Positions 36,420 through 63,879 of a stretch of DNA of 64,000 nucleotides are shown here, piece by piece; the stretch's first letter is position 1, and each line of letters opens with the position of its first letter. The translations under genes and the position numbers were made by a program. The notes beneath the pieces are model-generated. The model was not told the origin of the DNA. It ran no database searches and saw only the letters and a list, made by a program, of their open reading frames with translations. This DNA is from Euborellia annulipes (Eukaryota; Arthropoda; Insecta; Dermaptera; Anisolabididae): the NCBI GenBank assembly GCA_023213315.1, contig JAKCPI010022111.1, positions 1 to 64,000 of the forward strand, given 5' to 3'.

Positions 36420-36800
36420 ATTCCTATCGGGATCCCCGTTTATTTGCCCGAGGTGCTTACGTGCGCGAAGACACACACCTCAAACCCAACCGGCCTCTGG
36501 CCATAGCCATCTACCAGCACCCCGTGAAGTTACATTATTTCCTATCTCTTACTCCTCCCCCTGCGTTCGTTTCTAGGTAGTGAACTAATCCCTTTATTTC
36601 TGGTTCCACCCGGTTCCTTTTATCCAACCTCTTCTATGCTAGGGATTATGTCCTAGTTGAGGAGGGACTCCCTCAGCACCGGCATGTAGCCTACTCCTTT
36701 CGAATAATGCATCCCTGAGAGGGAACCTTCTTTACGTCCCTTCCATAGGAAGGGATGTCACAGCATCTCCCTCTCCTCGTTGAGTTGCCAGGGGAAACGG
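36420..36800. other. GC-moderate segment, unassigned
   Basis: Less AT-rich than its flanks, with pyrimidine-rich stretches and stops in all frames. Possibly old repeat sequence; no features recognised. Confidence 0.3.
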
Positions 36801-36935
36801 AATCCATTTAAGTAGTTTTTGGAATGATGTCGGGGTGTCTGCGTGTATGTCTGTGGTAATTATTTTCGTCAACGAAAACTCAAAAACTATTCATTCAATT
36901 GTTGCGTAGATACTGGCAACCAAATTTCTTTTTCT

Positions 36936-37101
36936 TTCGTTTCGGTCTCGATAGAGCCCGTCTTCAGGGTCCAATAAATGTCAAGGAAGTATCTACTGTA
37001 TATTTTGCAGCAGGCATCATTACATATATGCTACCTAATGCAAAATATACTTTCTTGACACTTATTGAGTCCTGTAGATGGCCTCTATCTAGATCGAAAG
37101 T
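36936..37101. repeat. Foldback, degenerate hammerhead family
   Basis: The inverted arms contain GTTTCGGTCTCGATAGAG with CTTCAGG on the left, and TAGATCGAAAG on the right. The left minus strand has CUGAAGA, a stem II GGGCUC/GAGACC with one mismatch and GAAACGAAAG, so the cleavage triplet is missing. Confidence 0.65.
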
Positions 37102-37239
37102 CGGCTCAATAAAAGATTTAATGAAAAGAAATGACTGCTGTCTCTTCATTTGCAATCCTTCCAGAAAATTATTATTACTTGATGGCGCTCGCCATTCTTC
37201 TTGCTTATCTGTAAATTATTTTTTTTTTTTGTAAGGATG

Positions 37240-38330
37240 TAAGGACGTTTTTACCTCCTTTTTTTCTTTAAAAATATTTACTTAAGCAACTGATTAGCCC
37301 TTGTCGGCAAAAATAAGCAAATATCCCCCCCTAAACTGCATACATAATACTTGAATGGAATGGCCCCTTAGTCTATAAATTTTTGAAGAAACAGACCAAG
37401 TCGTTATATTATTCTTCAGAAAATTATGTATTCTGTAATAATAACTTTCTTCAGATTACATTGGAGTTATTGTTTTTTTTCTTCGGTCTTAAAAATATGT
37501 AAAAAGACAAAAAATGTTACCTCTTCTTTCTTGTCTAATTTAATTTCACTTCGACTGAGATATTTTTCTACGTCTCTTTTTTTTAATTCAGTTCACATTG
37601 TATTCGAATTTTGTGTGAAGAATTTCTTGATTAGACCGATTTTCGTGCACCTGATTGGTTTTGGCCGGGAACTTTGGCATAGACGTGGCGCAATTTATCG
37701 CCTCGCGTTCCAAACAAAACCTTTCCCTAGAGTTTTCTCATTACATTAAATGTCAACCCATTTGACCATTTACCTCTAATACAGCTTGTTTAATAAAAAT
37801 GGCATTTAATTGCCTATTCGTTATTTTAAACTCGCCTTATTATTGATAATTGAATAATAATGAATTTATATAATTTAGGATATTTCAATTATTTTTCTTT
37901 CGCAAAACTTATTAATATTTTTTATGTTAACTCGAAAATTCTCAGTTTTGTTCTTTCTTCAATTATATAAATATATGACTTTAATTCTCCTTTTTTATCA
38001 GTGTTATCAGATAAGGCTAATAATAAGAGATAACACCCCGCTTGCATTGGTTTACGCCGTTACGGCAATACAATTGGTAACTTGGATAATTTTTTTGTTC
38101 TCTTCTAATTCAGAAATTTCCTAATTAATCCAACCAGAATTTAATTAAATACAAATAAATTACTAAATTTGGGATATCGTCAAATTTAAAGTTAGGGTGT
38201 ATATTAGTTTATATTATTTTTTATTTGTTGACAGGGGTATTCCTAGTGGCGAACGGCGAGTAATTTCGATTTTTTTAAATTGAATTTGTTTTTGGATATA
38301 GGCCTATATATATATATATATTTTTTTTTG
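37240..38330. other. AT-rich non-coding stretch upstream of Galphaq exon
   Basis: I looked here and further upstream for the first Galphaq coding exon and found none. Hydrophobic open frames at 37426-37749 and 37924-38124 have no recognisable domain. Confidence 0.5.
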
Positions 38331-38337
38331 GGGGGGG

Positions 38338-38495
38338 GGAGAGAAAACTGTGTCCGTGACTCAGAGATAAGACGCCGGGGGTGCCGGTTCGCTTCCCGTC
38401 CCAAGCGAAATTTTATTTGAATTGACTACAAATCATTTGAAATAAATAAGAAAGGGGTCTAAATTGCCTTAGATCCTGAAAAAGACCTTAAAAAA
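38338..38495 (+). mobile_element. tRNA-derived SINE, family 3
   Basis: The head has CCGTGACTCAGAGATAAGAC and B box GGTTCGCTTCCCGTCCC. The body has AATTGACTACAAATCATTTG. The tail GGGGTCTAAATTGCCTTAGA with GAAAAAGACC resembles that of family 1. Confidence 0.75.
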
Positions 38496-38940
38496 AAGAG
38501 AAAACTGTTTCCCGATGTAAGTAAAAGGGAATTCGCTCCTCGCTGTGGATAGAAAAGTTGGGACTGCACCTGTGATCTCTTAATAAAGCATTTTTTCCGG
38601 TCTTAGCCAAATCCCCCACTTCCCCTACTTCACCCCCAATGGACTTTTTTCGAATTTGATATCATTGATGAAGACCGAAGCTTCCAGGTGAAAAACTCTT
38701 GCCCTCATGGATAAAGAAAATTATAATAATTTTAGACACCTGACCGATACCATTTGAAATTCAGAATTTCAATAGCACCGATTTTTTTACAATATCTAAT
38801 TCCTCTATAGAAAATAATTTCTTAAATAGTGTTTTTCTAATAGCATTACTATCTTTTCCCAGTAAATTAAAAATTAGCCTGTTAAAAAAAAAATTATTAA
38901 TTAGGAGGAATGAATTTACAAATATAATTTTCTTTTTATT

Positions 38941-39125
38941 CAGGGCCGGAACTAGGAGATTTTTTAGGGGCAAAATTTAATTTACCGCCCCCTCCTTAAA
39001 ATTTTCTATACAAAATTCATATCATTTTTACCTTTTCTTTAGTAAATTTTTCTTTAATTGCCGCCCCCTGATATCTGCCACCCGGGATTCAGCACCGATA
39101 CTACTCCCCTCTAGATCCGGCCTTG
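38941..39125. mobile_element. MITE, CAGGGCCGGA family
   Basis: CAGGGCCGGAACTAG on the left and CTAGATCCGGCCTTG on the right. It resembles copies at 43475 and 52272, which have clear 8-bp duplications; none is clear here. Confidence 0.75.
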
Positions 39126-39151
39126 CTAGTTTTATTCATTGATAATTATTA

Positions 39152-39262
39152 AAAAATGATTAATTATTAACATTAAAGAATTATTTAAAAATGATTATTA
39201 TTAACATTAAAAATTATTTAAAAATGATTATTATTAACATTAAAAATTATTTTTTAATGATT
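39152..39262 (+). repeat. Tandem repeat, about 36-bp unit, three copies
   Basis: AAAAATGATTATTATTAACA and ATTAAAAATTATTT recur three times, ending 215 bp before the P-loop exon. Confidence 0.8.
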
Positions 39263-39477
39263 ATTTAATTAATAGAATTAATTAAAATAATTAACGATTA
39301 AAAAAAATGTTAATTCTAAAAACAAAAAAAAAAAGCGATATTCAATAAAGAATTCTCTTTAATGCAAATGAAGCGAAAAATTCTAACGATTGGATAATTT
39401 ACGAGAAAACTTTTTAATCCGGTCGCCATCTATTCTTAGCACACTAACTAACACGGCATTTTTGTATATGTGTTCAG

Positions 39478-54871
<15,394 letters not shown>

Positions 54872-57800
54872 ACCCGACGATTGTCGGCTGCGCATCGGCC
54901 TTTGGTAAACATTTAAACAAAAAATAAATTTAAAAAATTTAAAAAAAAGGAACAAACACCACATCGCTAAAACATACACAAACATCGACAAATTTATACA
55001 TCATGTAACTAAAGTCATTAGTTATCATTTTTAATTAAATGGAAGTTGATGGAAACTGTATAACACCAGAGATCTTTGACCACTATTTCAATATAAGCAA
55101 AGGATAAAACAATTTGAAAACTTTATATTGTTTGTGCTAAATGATAAGTCGATTGATAAAATAAAATAAAAAAAAAATAATAAAAATTCCAATCTTTGGT
55201 AATCGCCAAAATGACGGGATTTTTGGCTTTTTTATATTGTATAAATAAAAAAAAAAAACTTATAAAAAAAAAATCGATATAAAAATGTTATATCAATGAA
55301 TCAAATACCAAAAGGGTTTAGAGATCTATAAGATAAGCTCAAAATCTCGAACCCTTCTGGTTTGTTTTATGTCTGGCATCAAAATCCGACTTTTCAAGAC
55401 GGATTTTTATCCATCTTCATTCTATTGGCAAATCTTTTTTAAGAAATATGTATTTAAAAAAAACAACATTTATATAGAATATAAATGTTAAAAATATATT
55501 TAAAAAAAAAAAAAAAAATGAAGATTCCTCATCTAAGCCGCCAACCCCTCGGCATCTTCTCAAGCCGCCTCATTCTGGCCTTTTTTTCATTTCAATTTCT
55601 AACATTAACCTATGATTACAAAACAAAAAATAATAATAATAATAATAATTAATAATAATAATAATAATAATATATATTTATGAAATTAATAAAAAAAAAT
55701 GAACTGTTATTTTCTGCGAATTCATGTGTCGAAGAATATGGTGTCATACTATAGCCTATATTAGATGAATTGGGCAGCTTTTGTGAGAACTAGTTTTTAT
55801 GACCAGAGTGGACACAAAAGAATTCGCAAATCAAAAAAAAATCGCGTTGAGAATTTATTATATAGAGAATTTTTTAAATTTAGAATTTATATGTGTATAT
55901 ATATTTATATATATATATGTATATTTATGTATACTTATATATATATATAAAATATATATATATAATTTTTTGTTAGTTTTACTGCTATCTGTGATATGAT
56001 ATAGCAACATCTCTTGGTTCTCTAATTATTCCAAGAACCTTTTTTCGTTCATTTTTATCATCGATGTTCTTAAAATGGCTTTTCCTATTTATTTCAACAG
56101 CGAGTAAAATATCAGATTATAGTGCCGGAGGAATGAATCCTCGAACCTCGCTGCTTCCTCCTTTTTTTGTTTTAACACACACTCTTTTTTTCTCATTCTA
56201 TAAATCATATGGAATTGGATTCGGAGGGCGCTCATTGTTGGGTCAAATCATGATCAAAATTTTTGATCCTCTATATCTCTATATCACATCCATTTCGTTT
56301 TTTATATCTCTCGAAACAATCATTTGGACAATAAGACTGTTCCTATGACTATTGTTAGTAAATATTTATTATATTTTAAAATTTTATTTAAAAAAAAAAA
56401 AAAAAAAAAACTTTTTATAAGACATTTTTTATATTATTTTAATTTTTTTTTTTTTTTTAATTTTAAAGAGCTCCTTCTGAAGATCAAACCGTTTATAAAC
56501 AATTTTTGTTTTTAAATTAAAAAAATGATATTTAAACATATAATTATCATTTATTAGGTTTGTTCGTTTGGTTAAAAAGGTGCAAGTTTTGCAAGCGTGC
56601 ATAAAAGAATGCAGGGCAAAATGTGTAAATTATACAAGCGAAACGAACAGACCTATTAACTCATAGCTTAGAAAAAATAAAAGTACAAACCACGCCCGGG
56701 TTTGCACATAAAATTTTTTTTCTATTGCCTATGAATTAAAAAATAATATTTTCTGTTTAATATCTTCAAAAAAAAATTTTTTTTTTTTAAATCTAATTAT
56801 AAATGAATAATAATTATAATAATAATCTTGTTCTGGGCTATTTTTTCAAACTCGTCGTGATGCTTTTTTGCGCTAATGAAAGCTTTTTTAATATTTACGC
56901 TACTTAATTATTAATCAATAGGCCTAAAAAAAAAGTAAATATAAACATTTCGCACAAATTAAATTTAAACTTGTTTTTTATTAATTTTTTTTTCTCATAC
57001 ATATATATATATATATATATAATATAGCCTATATTTTATAAATTTAAATATTATATCGAAATTGGAAATACTATTTAGAACAGTCTCTAATATCTTTCAC
57101 TGTCATTTTACTATTTTTAACTTTTAATATATACAAAAGGGGGAGGTTTAGTTTTAAATATCACATTTCCATTTGATTGTTTTTTTTTTTTTATTGTTGG
57201 TGGCAAATCGATGAAAAAAAAATTACTTTTCTAGAATTTTTATACTGGAAGATAAGGTGGAACTCGCTCTTTGGGGCTTTTGTCTAAATGAGGGAATCCC
57301 CTCTCTGAACATCAAGAGATTAAATTAATGTGCTGAAACGTTTTTCTCATTTATACTCACGCCCTCAAGAATTTCCACTTGTCAATAAATAAATAAATAA
57401 ACAACGTCTCATCGATTAGCGCTCTCCTCCGCTTATGCATTTATTCAAGACTATTTTGGTCGAAATTTTTTATTATTGCATTTTTTTTTCTGTTATCATT
57501 GTCTAAAACTAACTTTTTTGTCTAGTAAATATATAATATATTTATATGTGGAAATTTTATTTTTTTTTTCTAAAAAAAAAAAAATTGCTAAACCACCCAT
57601 TTTTTAGGGTATCAAGAATTGAAGATTTTGTTTTTATTTATTCATCAAAATGGATAATTTCTAGTGCCATTCGTGTTAAAAATGGTGAATTTTTTTGAAA
57701 ATTTTTTAGGAAGCAAAGCCAAAGTGTTTTTTGATTTTTTTTTATATATATATATAAACAAAACAAAACAAAAAAAAAAAAAACTTGTGTAAAAAGAATA

Positions 57801-58585
57801 TGAACTTTTTCCTGTGCATGTGACTCAATTCACAACTTCATATTATAAATATTGTTATATATAATAATATAATATTAAAAAATTTAGGAATAGTCATTAA
57901 AACGTTTTAAAAACCAACAAAAAAAAAAATTGAAGAACTTTTCCCTTTAATAGTATATAATGCATCTTATTTCATGTGATTTTTAGATTATTTGGACATT
58001 GGTCCTTCTGTTGCTGTTAGTGTGAATAAAAATCATTGCATTGTCGAGAAAAGAAAACAAGTTTCTCTATTATTTTAAGGAGAACTAGCACTATAACAAT
58101 AATGTTAAAAAAAAAAAGTTGAAAAAATAAAAGTAAAAGCCCATTATGAAATCAACCGTAACCAAAAAACGATTGATTTCATATAAAAAAGTATATATGT
58201 ATATATATATTTATATACAAGCTTGTATATACATATATATAACTGTTAATATATATATATTTATATACTTATATATTAATCTAAGAGAATGAAAACTATT
58301 AAGCCGCTTGATTTCTCGTGAATGCAAGTGTAATATGTAAGTTTGTATAAATGCCTGAATGAATCTTGTATCTGTAAATGTGTGCTGATAGTTCATTTGT
58401 AAATCATTTATTGTCAAAAAAAAAAAAATATACATTTTTTTCTGGATTTTAATTGTTTACAAGAAAATATCCTTTTTATGTTTTATGTTAGATGTGACTT
58501 TTTTTTTTATTTTCCAATACTAAAACCTGATTTTTCATCAAATCCATATTTCATTTATTTGTAATTAAACAAGTTTCTCCCTTCA
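54872..58585. other. Downstream of Galphaq, possible 3' UTR and intergenic
   Basis: Extremely AT-rich with many homopolymers and AATAAA-like words, so the poly(A) site cannot be chosen. Open frames at 55765-56515 are simple-sequence products. No gene recognised. Confidence 0.5.
55622..55675 (+). repeat. AAT microsatellite
   Basis: ATAATA units downstream of the canonical Galphaq stop. AT dinucleotide runs at 55890-55970 and 56999-57021 are similar simple repeats. Confidence 0.9.
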
Positions 58586-58589
58586 ATCA

Positions 58590-58790
58590 TTAGTGTCAGA
58601 CCTGACGTTGTGGATACTCTGAGGTGTAACTTTCATGGGAATAATGAGGTGGGTTCCCGTATCCTTTCTCAGTAGGAGGCATCTCAAATAGAGTTGGATA
58701 ATATATTGGCATGAGGTGGATTTGAACTCGAGTTGACTTCAACTCAGGATTATAAGCTTAGCTGCTTTTATCTTCTCGACCAATCGCCTC
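58590..58790 (-). mobile_element. tRNA-derived SINE, family 2, reverse
   Basis: On the minus strand: GGCGATTGGTCGAGAAGA (A-box region), GAGTTCAAATCC (B box), then GAGATGCCTCCTACTGAGAA. It lies downstream of Galphaq. Confidence 0.7.
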
Positions 58791-58993
58791 TTCAATTAAT
58801 ATTGAATGGAGTTGAACGAAATCTATTCCAAAATCTTCTATATATATATATATAATTTTCTAACATTCGTCCGTTTGCCTGTCTGTCTGCAACTCTCTCT
58901 TCGAGCTGCTTAACTTCTTTAATGATTAAAAAAAAGTCGAGGGAAAAACAAAAACCAACAAAGCTGGGTTTTTCTTTTTTTTTGATAAAAAAA

Positions 58994-59158
58994 CATTCAC
59001 ACTTTTTTCTCATTCACACTCGCACTCACACACACATCACACATTCACACTGTCTTTTCGGCAACTTAGGCCATTTAAGACTTTGACGATAACCGTTGTA
59101 ATATATATTAATCTATTGTGGGTTCAGGCATTTCTACTTAAGCCATCTGGTATCCAAA
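58994..59158 (-). mobile_element. SINE family 1, reverse, head missing
   Basis: The tail and half of the hairpin are present, breaking at TATCCAAAC. Confidence 0.7.
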
Positions 59159-59299
59159 CAAAGCTGGGTTGTTAGGCTAATAATTTTTAAATTAATAAAT
59201 TATATTTTAATTATTAAAATTAATAAATAAAACATATTTTGGTTTTGTATTTATTTAATACAAAGATTCAGCCACTCATTCTGTGGCCTACGTGAGGTA

Positions 59300-59510
59300 C
59301 AGTGAGGGTCAATATTAAGTCCCACCCATGCGTTTTCTACTTGTGACTATTTCATTGTTTTTAAAAAAAAATATTATATATTTTTTAATAGAAACTTCAT
59401 GGTTCAAACCTAGAAAATTTCCAATAAAGATTTTCATTTTCCTTTATAAAAACAATGAAATAATCACAAGTAGAAAACTCATGGGTGGGACTTAATATTG
59501 ACCCTCACTG
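59300..59510. mobile_element. TA-flanked MITE inside a ribozyme-family remnant
   Basis: Termini CAGTGAGGGTCAATATTAAG and its complement lie between TA dinucleotides. The flanks GTGAGGTA and TACAATTCAG rejoin to the sequence seen in the foldback near 28011, so the MITE split an old copy of that family. Confidence 0.85.
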
Positions 59511-60733
59511 TACAATTCAGATATAATGGCTAAAAGACATACGACACTTAAGAGCATGGATTTCCAATTTTTGTCCCCCCCTCCCAAAGATTTTATGCCA
59601 GGAAGGCCTGAAGTATGGGTCAACGCAAGTGTCTTGGTCTTAAATAATATTGAAAAATTTTGTATATAAATAATTTTTTTTAGAATATATCAATTAAACA
59701 AATTATCCCCCCCCCTCCACAAGAGCTCTGATTTTTTTTAATTTTATATTCTTTAAATAAAATTTCAAAAAGAAAATAATTAAATTAAATACCAGGTATA
59801 TTTTGGCTCAAGTTGAGTATCTATTTGTAAATAAATTTTAAGAAAAAGTTTGCCCCCTCCCCCAAAGAAAAAGTTGAAATGACGCCACTGCACATAACGT
59901 GCCTCATCATCATGTGTGCCTTGAGAAAGTTAATTTGGATTTGTTAAATTAATCGAGAACGCTAGAGGTTTATACCTATTTATGAGAACATCTTTTCGCT
60001 CAGTTGAGCTAGGATATCAAACATTTTCAAACTTGATCAGTTAATTCACTTGTTTTTCTAATGTTTGATTTATTAATTGCTTTTTCTTATTAAAAACACT
60101 TTTGTTATTCAAATAGTCATTAACTTCCAGTTAAGGCCTTTCACTAATTCAATATTGTTTTAACCTTTGTCCATTTACCTCACTATATATATATATAAAT
60201 AATTCAATTAATGGCTCATGTATTCCCATTGATTATTCGGGTTTTAGAAAACAACAAAATTAAATATATATTTCTCTGGGTTGTTATTAAATTAAATGTT
60301 TTATCATTGATTGTTCTTTTTATACTTTTTAGAAATGAAAGACATTAAATAAACAATTAGGGTGCTAATAGGATGAGGAAAAAATTCTAACTTTAAAGAA
60401 GGTGAAATAAAAGATTTTGTAAGTATATAGGATTCAGGTTTATTAAGCAATTACATAATTTCCTTAATTATTAATAAGACTAGCCGTGGGACTGAACCCC
60501 CCCGCCAGCTGGCTCGGGCCCGGCTGCGGCGGACCCTCGCCTTTTCTTAATTATGAGAAGATTCACATCTAGATAGGGGGGCATCGCATCCCTGGATCCC
60601 CCTCAGCTGAATGGAGTTGAACTAAATCTATTCCAAAATCTTCATATATATATATATATAATTTTCTAACAATTCGTCCGTGAGTCTCTCTCTTATCACA
60701 TCTAAACAGGGAGGATTACTTTTCTGCAACCCT

Positions 60734-60780
60734 TGGTACAAATGGCTAGCACGCTAACCACTACACCAAGACCCGAGGGC
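60734..60780 (-). mobile_element. SINE family 1, tRNA head only
   Basis: GCTAGCACGCTAACCACTAC and ACCAAGACCCGAGGGC match the A-box end of the head. Confidence 0.55.
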
Positions 60781-60901
60781 AAATTATAAATTAAATCTGT
60801 AAAAATTTTAAGTATTTTTTTTTTTAAGTCTTTCTGGCAACTGGAAAATTTATTGGTTGCCTATATAATCTAGGATTCATCGAAAAGCGAATGATATCTA
60901 G

Positions 60902-61162
60902 CAGTGGCGTCATTTCAACTTTTTCTTGGGGGGGGGGGGGCAAACATTTTTTCTTCTTAAAATTTACTTACAAATGGGTACTCAAATTTGGCCAAAACAT
61001 ATTTAATTTAATTAATTGTTTAATTTTGTACAGTTTGTATACTCGTAGATGTATTTTGGAGTATTTTATTTAGAATAATATAAAATTTTATAAAAATCAG
61101 AGCCCTTGGGGGTGGGGGCGAATGCTCCCCCCTGCCCCCCCCCCCCCCAAATGACGCCACTG
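60902..61162. mobile_element. hAT-type MITE with poly-G/poly-C interior
   Basis: Termini CAGTGGCGTCATTT and complement, with a perfect ATATCTAG duplication. A related, older copy spans about 59560-59892. Confidence 0.9.
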
Positions 61163-61174
61163 ATATCTAGCACT

Positions 61175-61915
61175 AAAGGGGAAATCTATACATCCGCGCT
61201 CTGGCCTAGGAGATTATGAATTTGTTTTAATTTTCAAAATTTCAAGCTCCCTCACCCTCATCAATAAAAATTGTGTACATTTTTTTCATCCATATCACAA
61301 GTTAGAGAGATAGAAGTGATCCAATAATTTTTTTTATCGAGACTTTACCTAAATTATAGAGAAAAAGCCAGTTTCAGGGGTGTGATGGGGGAGTATTTTT
61401 CCCAAGATGTCCATGTCCTGATCCTAATTAAAGAGTTTAGGGAAGGGGAGGATTTGCCCGTTGTTTAGTTTTCTTTTTTAATATTCTTACAATCTATATA
61501 TATTTTACTTTATCCACATAAACTCCAAGTGTGAATATTCAAGAATTATTTATTTTTCCACATCACCTTTAAATATGAAAATTTTAGATTTTAAGATTAT
61601 TCTGTCAAGTTAAAAAATGTCTTATTGACGATCAACTTAAAATTGAAAAGCTAATCTTTACAATAAATTAATCAAACTTCATATCAGATCAGTCCTTATT
61701 TAAACGTTCAAATTGGATATAGATCAAAAGATTATTTAGCTAAAGAAAAAAATAATGCTGATTAAAATCAAACAAACAGCATAATAAACGTGGAAACCAT
61801 TGGCGTTATATTGATTTATATAGATCTATTGAAAAATAATTATTTAATATCTCATTTATAATATAGTTGTGAAATGAAAAGCATTATAATTAAACGGTCA
61901 TTAATTTAATAAATA
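61175..61915. other. Region upstream of the IR start
   Basis: AT-rich. No TATA box or initiator can be picked with confidence and no repeat recognised. The IR promoter or a non-coding 5' exon may lie here. Confidence 0.4.
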
Positions 61916-62063
61916 ATGTCTCTTTATAGGTGGCTTTGGCTTACGATTGTTATGAATATTTACGCCATTCCTAATGAAGCCTCTGCATTATTATTAATTG
62001 AAAACGTTCAGATCCATTTGAGATCTCCAGCTTTGTATTTTATTACCTCGAATACATCATTGA
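61916..62063 (+). CDS. IR exon 1 (signal peptide)
   Basis: The ATG at 61916 opens a 49-codon frame with a hydrophobic core at residues 6-17, consistent with a signal peptide. The donor GTAATT at 62064 leaves one base (A) that joins GC of the next exon to give serine. The frame runs on to a stop 24 nt later, so the donor is needed. Confidence 0.65.
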
Positions 62064-63599
62064 GTAATTCTAATTTGTTTCTATAATTTGAAGTTATAGA
62101 GAAACTGGACATCTTTGAAATAAACAGTATTTAAAAAGTAAATATTTAGTCAAAAGAGAATAGTATAAAAAAAATCATCCAAAAAGGAAATTGTTGGAAA
62201 GTTGTTAGAAGATTTCAAAACGGTATGAAAACGCAGAAGACAAGAAAAAAAGCACAGAAACGGTACCATTGAAATTTTTACTCGAGCTAACAAATTTGTT
62301 AGTTTAAATTTTTTTTTTTTTCGCTTTGCCTTCCCTTATATTTTTGCCTAAAGTTATCAAATTATATTATGAAGCTCAGGGCACCAGCTCCTGTCCTCTT
62401 CGCTCCCCTCTGATAGCCCCTGAAACTGTTCCAGTGTTAAATAAAAATACTGTAAATTAACATGTATTAAATATATATAAAAGCAATTTTTCATTAAAAT
62501 AAAAGTTATATAAAAAAAATAAAATTGAATCAAAATTAATATAATTTCAGGTAATCAAAAGGGCGGCAGCAAGCCTAAATCCGCCACTGCCGCCTACAGT
62601 TTATTACAAAGATTTCCTGTTTTTTTGTGTAACCCTACATTTAATAATATTTTAATTAAATAATATTTCTAATTAGGCTTTGAAAAAACTTTGAGTTTTT
62701 TAAGAAAAGAAATCCACATCTTTATGGCGATTTTTTCATTTCCTTTTGACGAAATCCAGACACAAGAAATGGAAATATCCAATTCACTGAATATAATTTT
62801 TGAAGATATCTCGATTTTAAAAAACATAAATGTAATTTAGTTATTTTTTAATTAAAAAAAAAAATTTCTTTTTCTTAAGCTTTTCTTTTTTAGCCTTTAT
62901 TATTGGGAAATGCCAATTGGCTTCTGGTCTATTCCGATAAAAATAAGAAATCTCATCTTGAGCAAGTTTTTTTCCCAATCAACAGTCGAGTTCTTGTGGC
63001 CTGGCAAGAAAAAGACGAATGGCTCATTCAAGAAACTTGGAATGTGATTAAGAAACGTCCCAAACAATTTAGATTCTGGGCCAAATGGCCTTTGAATTTC
63101 AGGCCTCTTAAAATCACACCTCAACCAATAAAAGTTATGCTTAGACAAGATTTGAAGGGGATAAATCTAAAATGTTTGACTTTTGAAGTAAATGATATCA
63201 CTCACAATTTTATCCTAAAATATAGTTAAAAAAAATATTGTTCTTTGATTATTTTTAGGAACCGCCTTTAATAAAAAACAAACTCTCTTTGAAAAATGAA
63301 TCTTCCCCAGAAGGCAAATTAGCTGAATTGGCTTCGATTTTATCCGATTATTTAAATGTCAAGTATGAATCTTCTTTGATCTTATTGCATTTTCTAAGTT
63401 TTCATAATCAAGGCTATTATTTCAGAATAAATATTCATTTCAACAATTCGCTTAAATGGGGCATTTCAATTAATGGTCATTGGAATGGTTTAATCGGCGA
63501 AGTAATCGCAGGTCGTACTGATATCGGCATGGCAAATTTTATAATGACAAGTTCAAGAATAGCTGTTATCAATTATTTAATTCCAACTTCCGTGACCAA
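61916..63599 (+). CDS. Divergent ionotropic receptor, 5' four exons, continues off the right edge
   Basis: This is the N-terminal half of a variant ionotropic glutamate receptor (IR), a protostome family of ligand-gated cation channels used in smell, taste, temperature and humidity sensing. Exons: 61916-62063, 62677-62839, 62893-63187 and 63259-63599, 947 coding bases, about 315 residues. The start was chosen because the ATG is followed by a hydrophobic signal-like stretch (WLWLTIVMNIYA). Exon 3 ends with a DLKGINLKCLTFE segment, and exon 4 continues EPPLI, the usual entry to the S1 lobe. Exon 4 has the family hallmark WNGLIGEVIAGRTDIG, then MTSSR, whose arginine aligns with the glutamate-binding arginine of iGluRs. 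The exon 2 donor is uncertain: GTAATT at 62832 breaks the frame, and GTTATT at 62840 fits. The pore and S2 are outside the window. Specific ligand unknown. Confidence 0.82.
62677..62839 (+). CDS. IR exon 2
   Basis: The acceptor is AATTAG before 62677; a 54-residue open stretch (EIHIFMAIFSFPFDEI and onward) follows. Its phase matches exon 1 exactly. To match exon 3 it must end at 62839 with a weak GTTATT donor, leaving a 53-bp intron. The stronger-looking GTAATT donor at 62832 would be out of phase with exon 3. Confidence 0.55.
62893..63187 (+). CDS. IR exon 3 (N-terminal domain to start of S1)
   Basis: The acceptor is TTTTAG before 62893 and the donor is GAA|GTAAAT. Typical IR features are NANWLLVY, QETWNVIKK and the LTFE entry to the ligand-binding lobe. 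The 71-bp intron that follows is short, like the one before it. Confidence 0.8.
63259..63599 (+). CDS. IR exon 4 (S1 lobe)
   Basis: The acceptor is TTTTAG before 63259 and the donor is GTAATT at 63600, phase 2. It encodes EPPLIKNK, GKLAELASILSDYLN, WNGLIGEVIAGRTDIG and MTSSRIAVINYLIP. This arrangement is the iGluR/IR S1 fold. Mariner debris follows 44 bp after the donor, so it sits in the next intron. Confidence 0.85.
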
Positions 63600-63642
63600 G
63601 TAATTCATTTTTTGTTTTTGTACAATTGATATATATATATTC

Positions 63643-63875
63643 GAGGTGTGTACCTGTATCAGCTTTATTGCTTATTGTACAACATTTTAAGCACAGTCCC
63701 CTAAAATTCCCTCTACTGGCAATACACCGTTCCCCTCGTTTCTTCCATTTTTGGAACGCCTCCTGAAACACATTTTGTGGGACGGCGCGCAAGCTTATAG
63801 TCGTATTGTCCTATATCTCCTCTATGGTTTGGAAACGACGACTTTTCAACGTGTTTTTCAGTTTGGGAAAGGAAA
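63643..63875 (-). pseudogene. Mariner transposase C-terminal fragment, reversed
   Basis: Read on the minus strand in shifted frames, this gives FPKLKNTLK, RRFQTIEEI, NVFQEAFQKWKKRGERCIAS and RGNF, the C-terminal end of a mariner-family transposase (DNA cut-and-paste, catalytic DDD domain). A stop after EEI and frame changes show it is dead. The element end is probably near 63643, next to a TA, with a GAGGTGTGTAC-type terminus. It abuts an oppositely oriented fragment at about 63880. Confidence 0.8.
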
Positions 63876-63879
63876 AACA

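Noticed and set aside
36899..37234. 111-codon frame near 37 kb
   Set aside because: It runs through both arms of an inverted hammerhead-family repeat, so the apparent protein is repeat-derived.
37426..38124. Hydrophobic frames resembling membrane proteins
   Set aside because: Composition alone explains them; no conserved motifs, and the region is otherwise featureless.
56064..56348. 94-codon hydrophobic plus-strand frame
   Set aside because: Low-complexity AT-rich sequence gives F/L/I-rich frames by chance; no recognisable family and no splice context.
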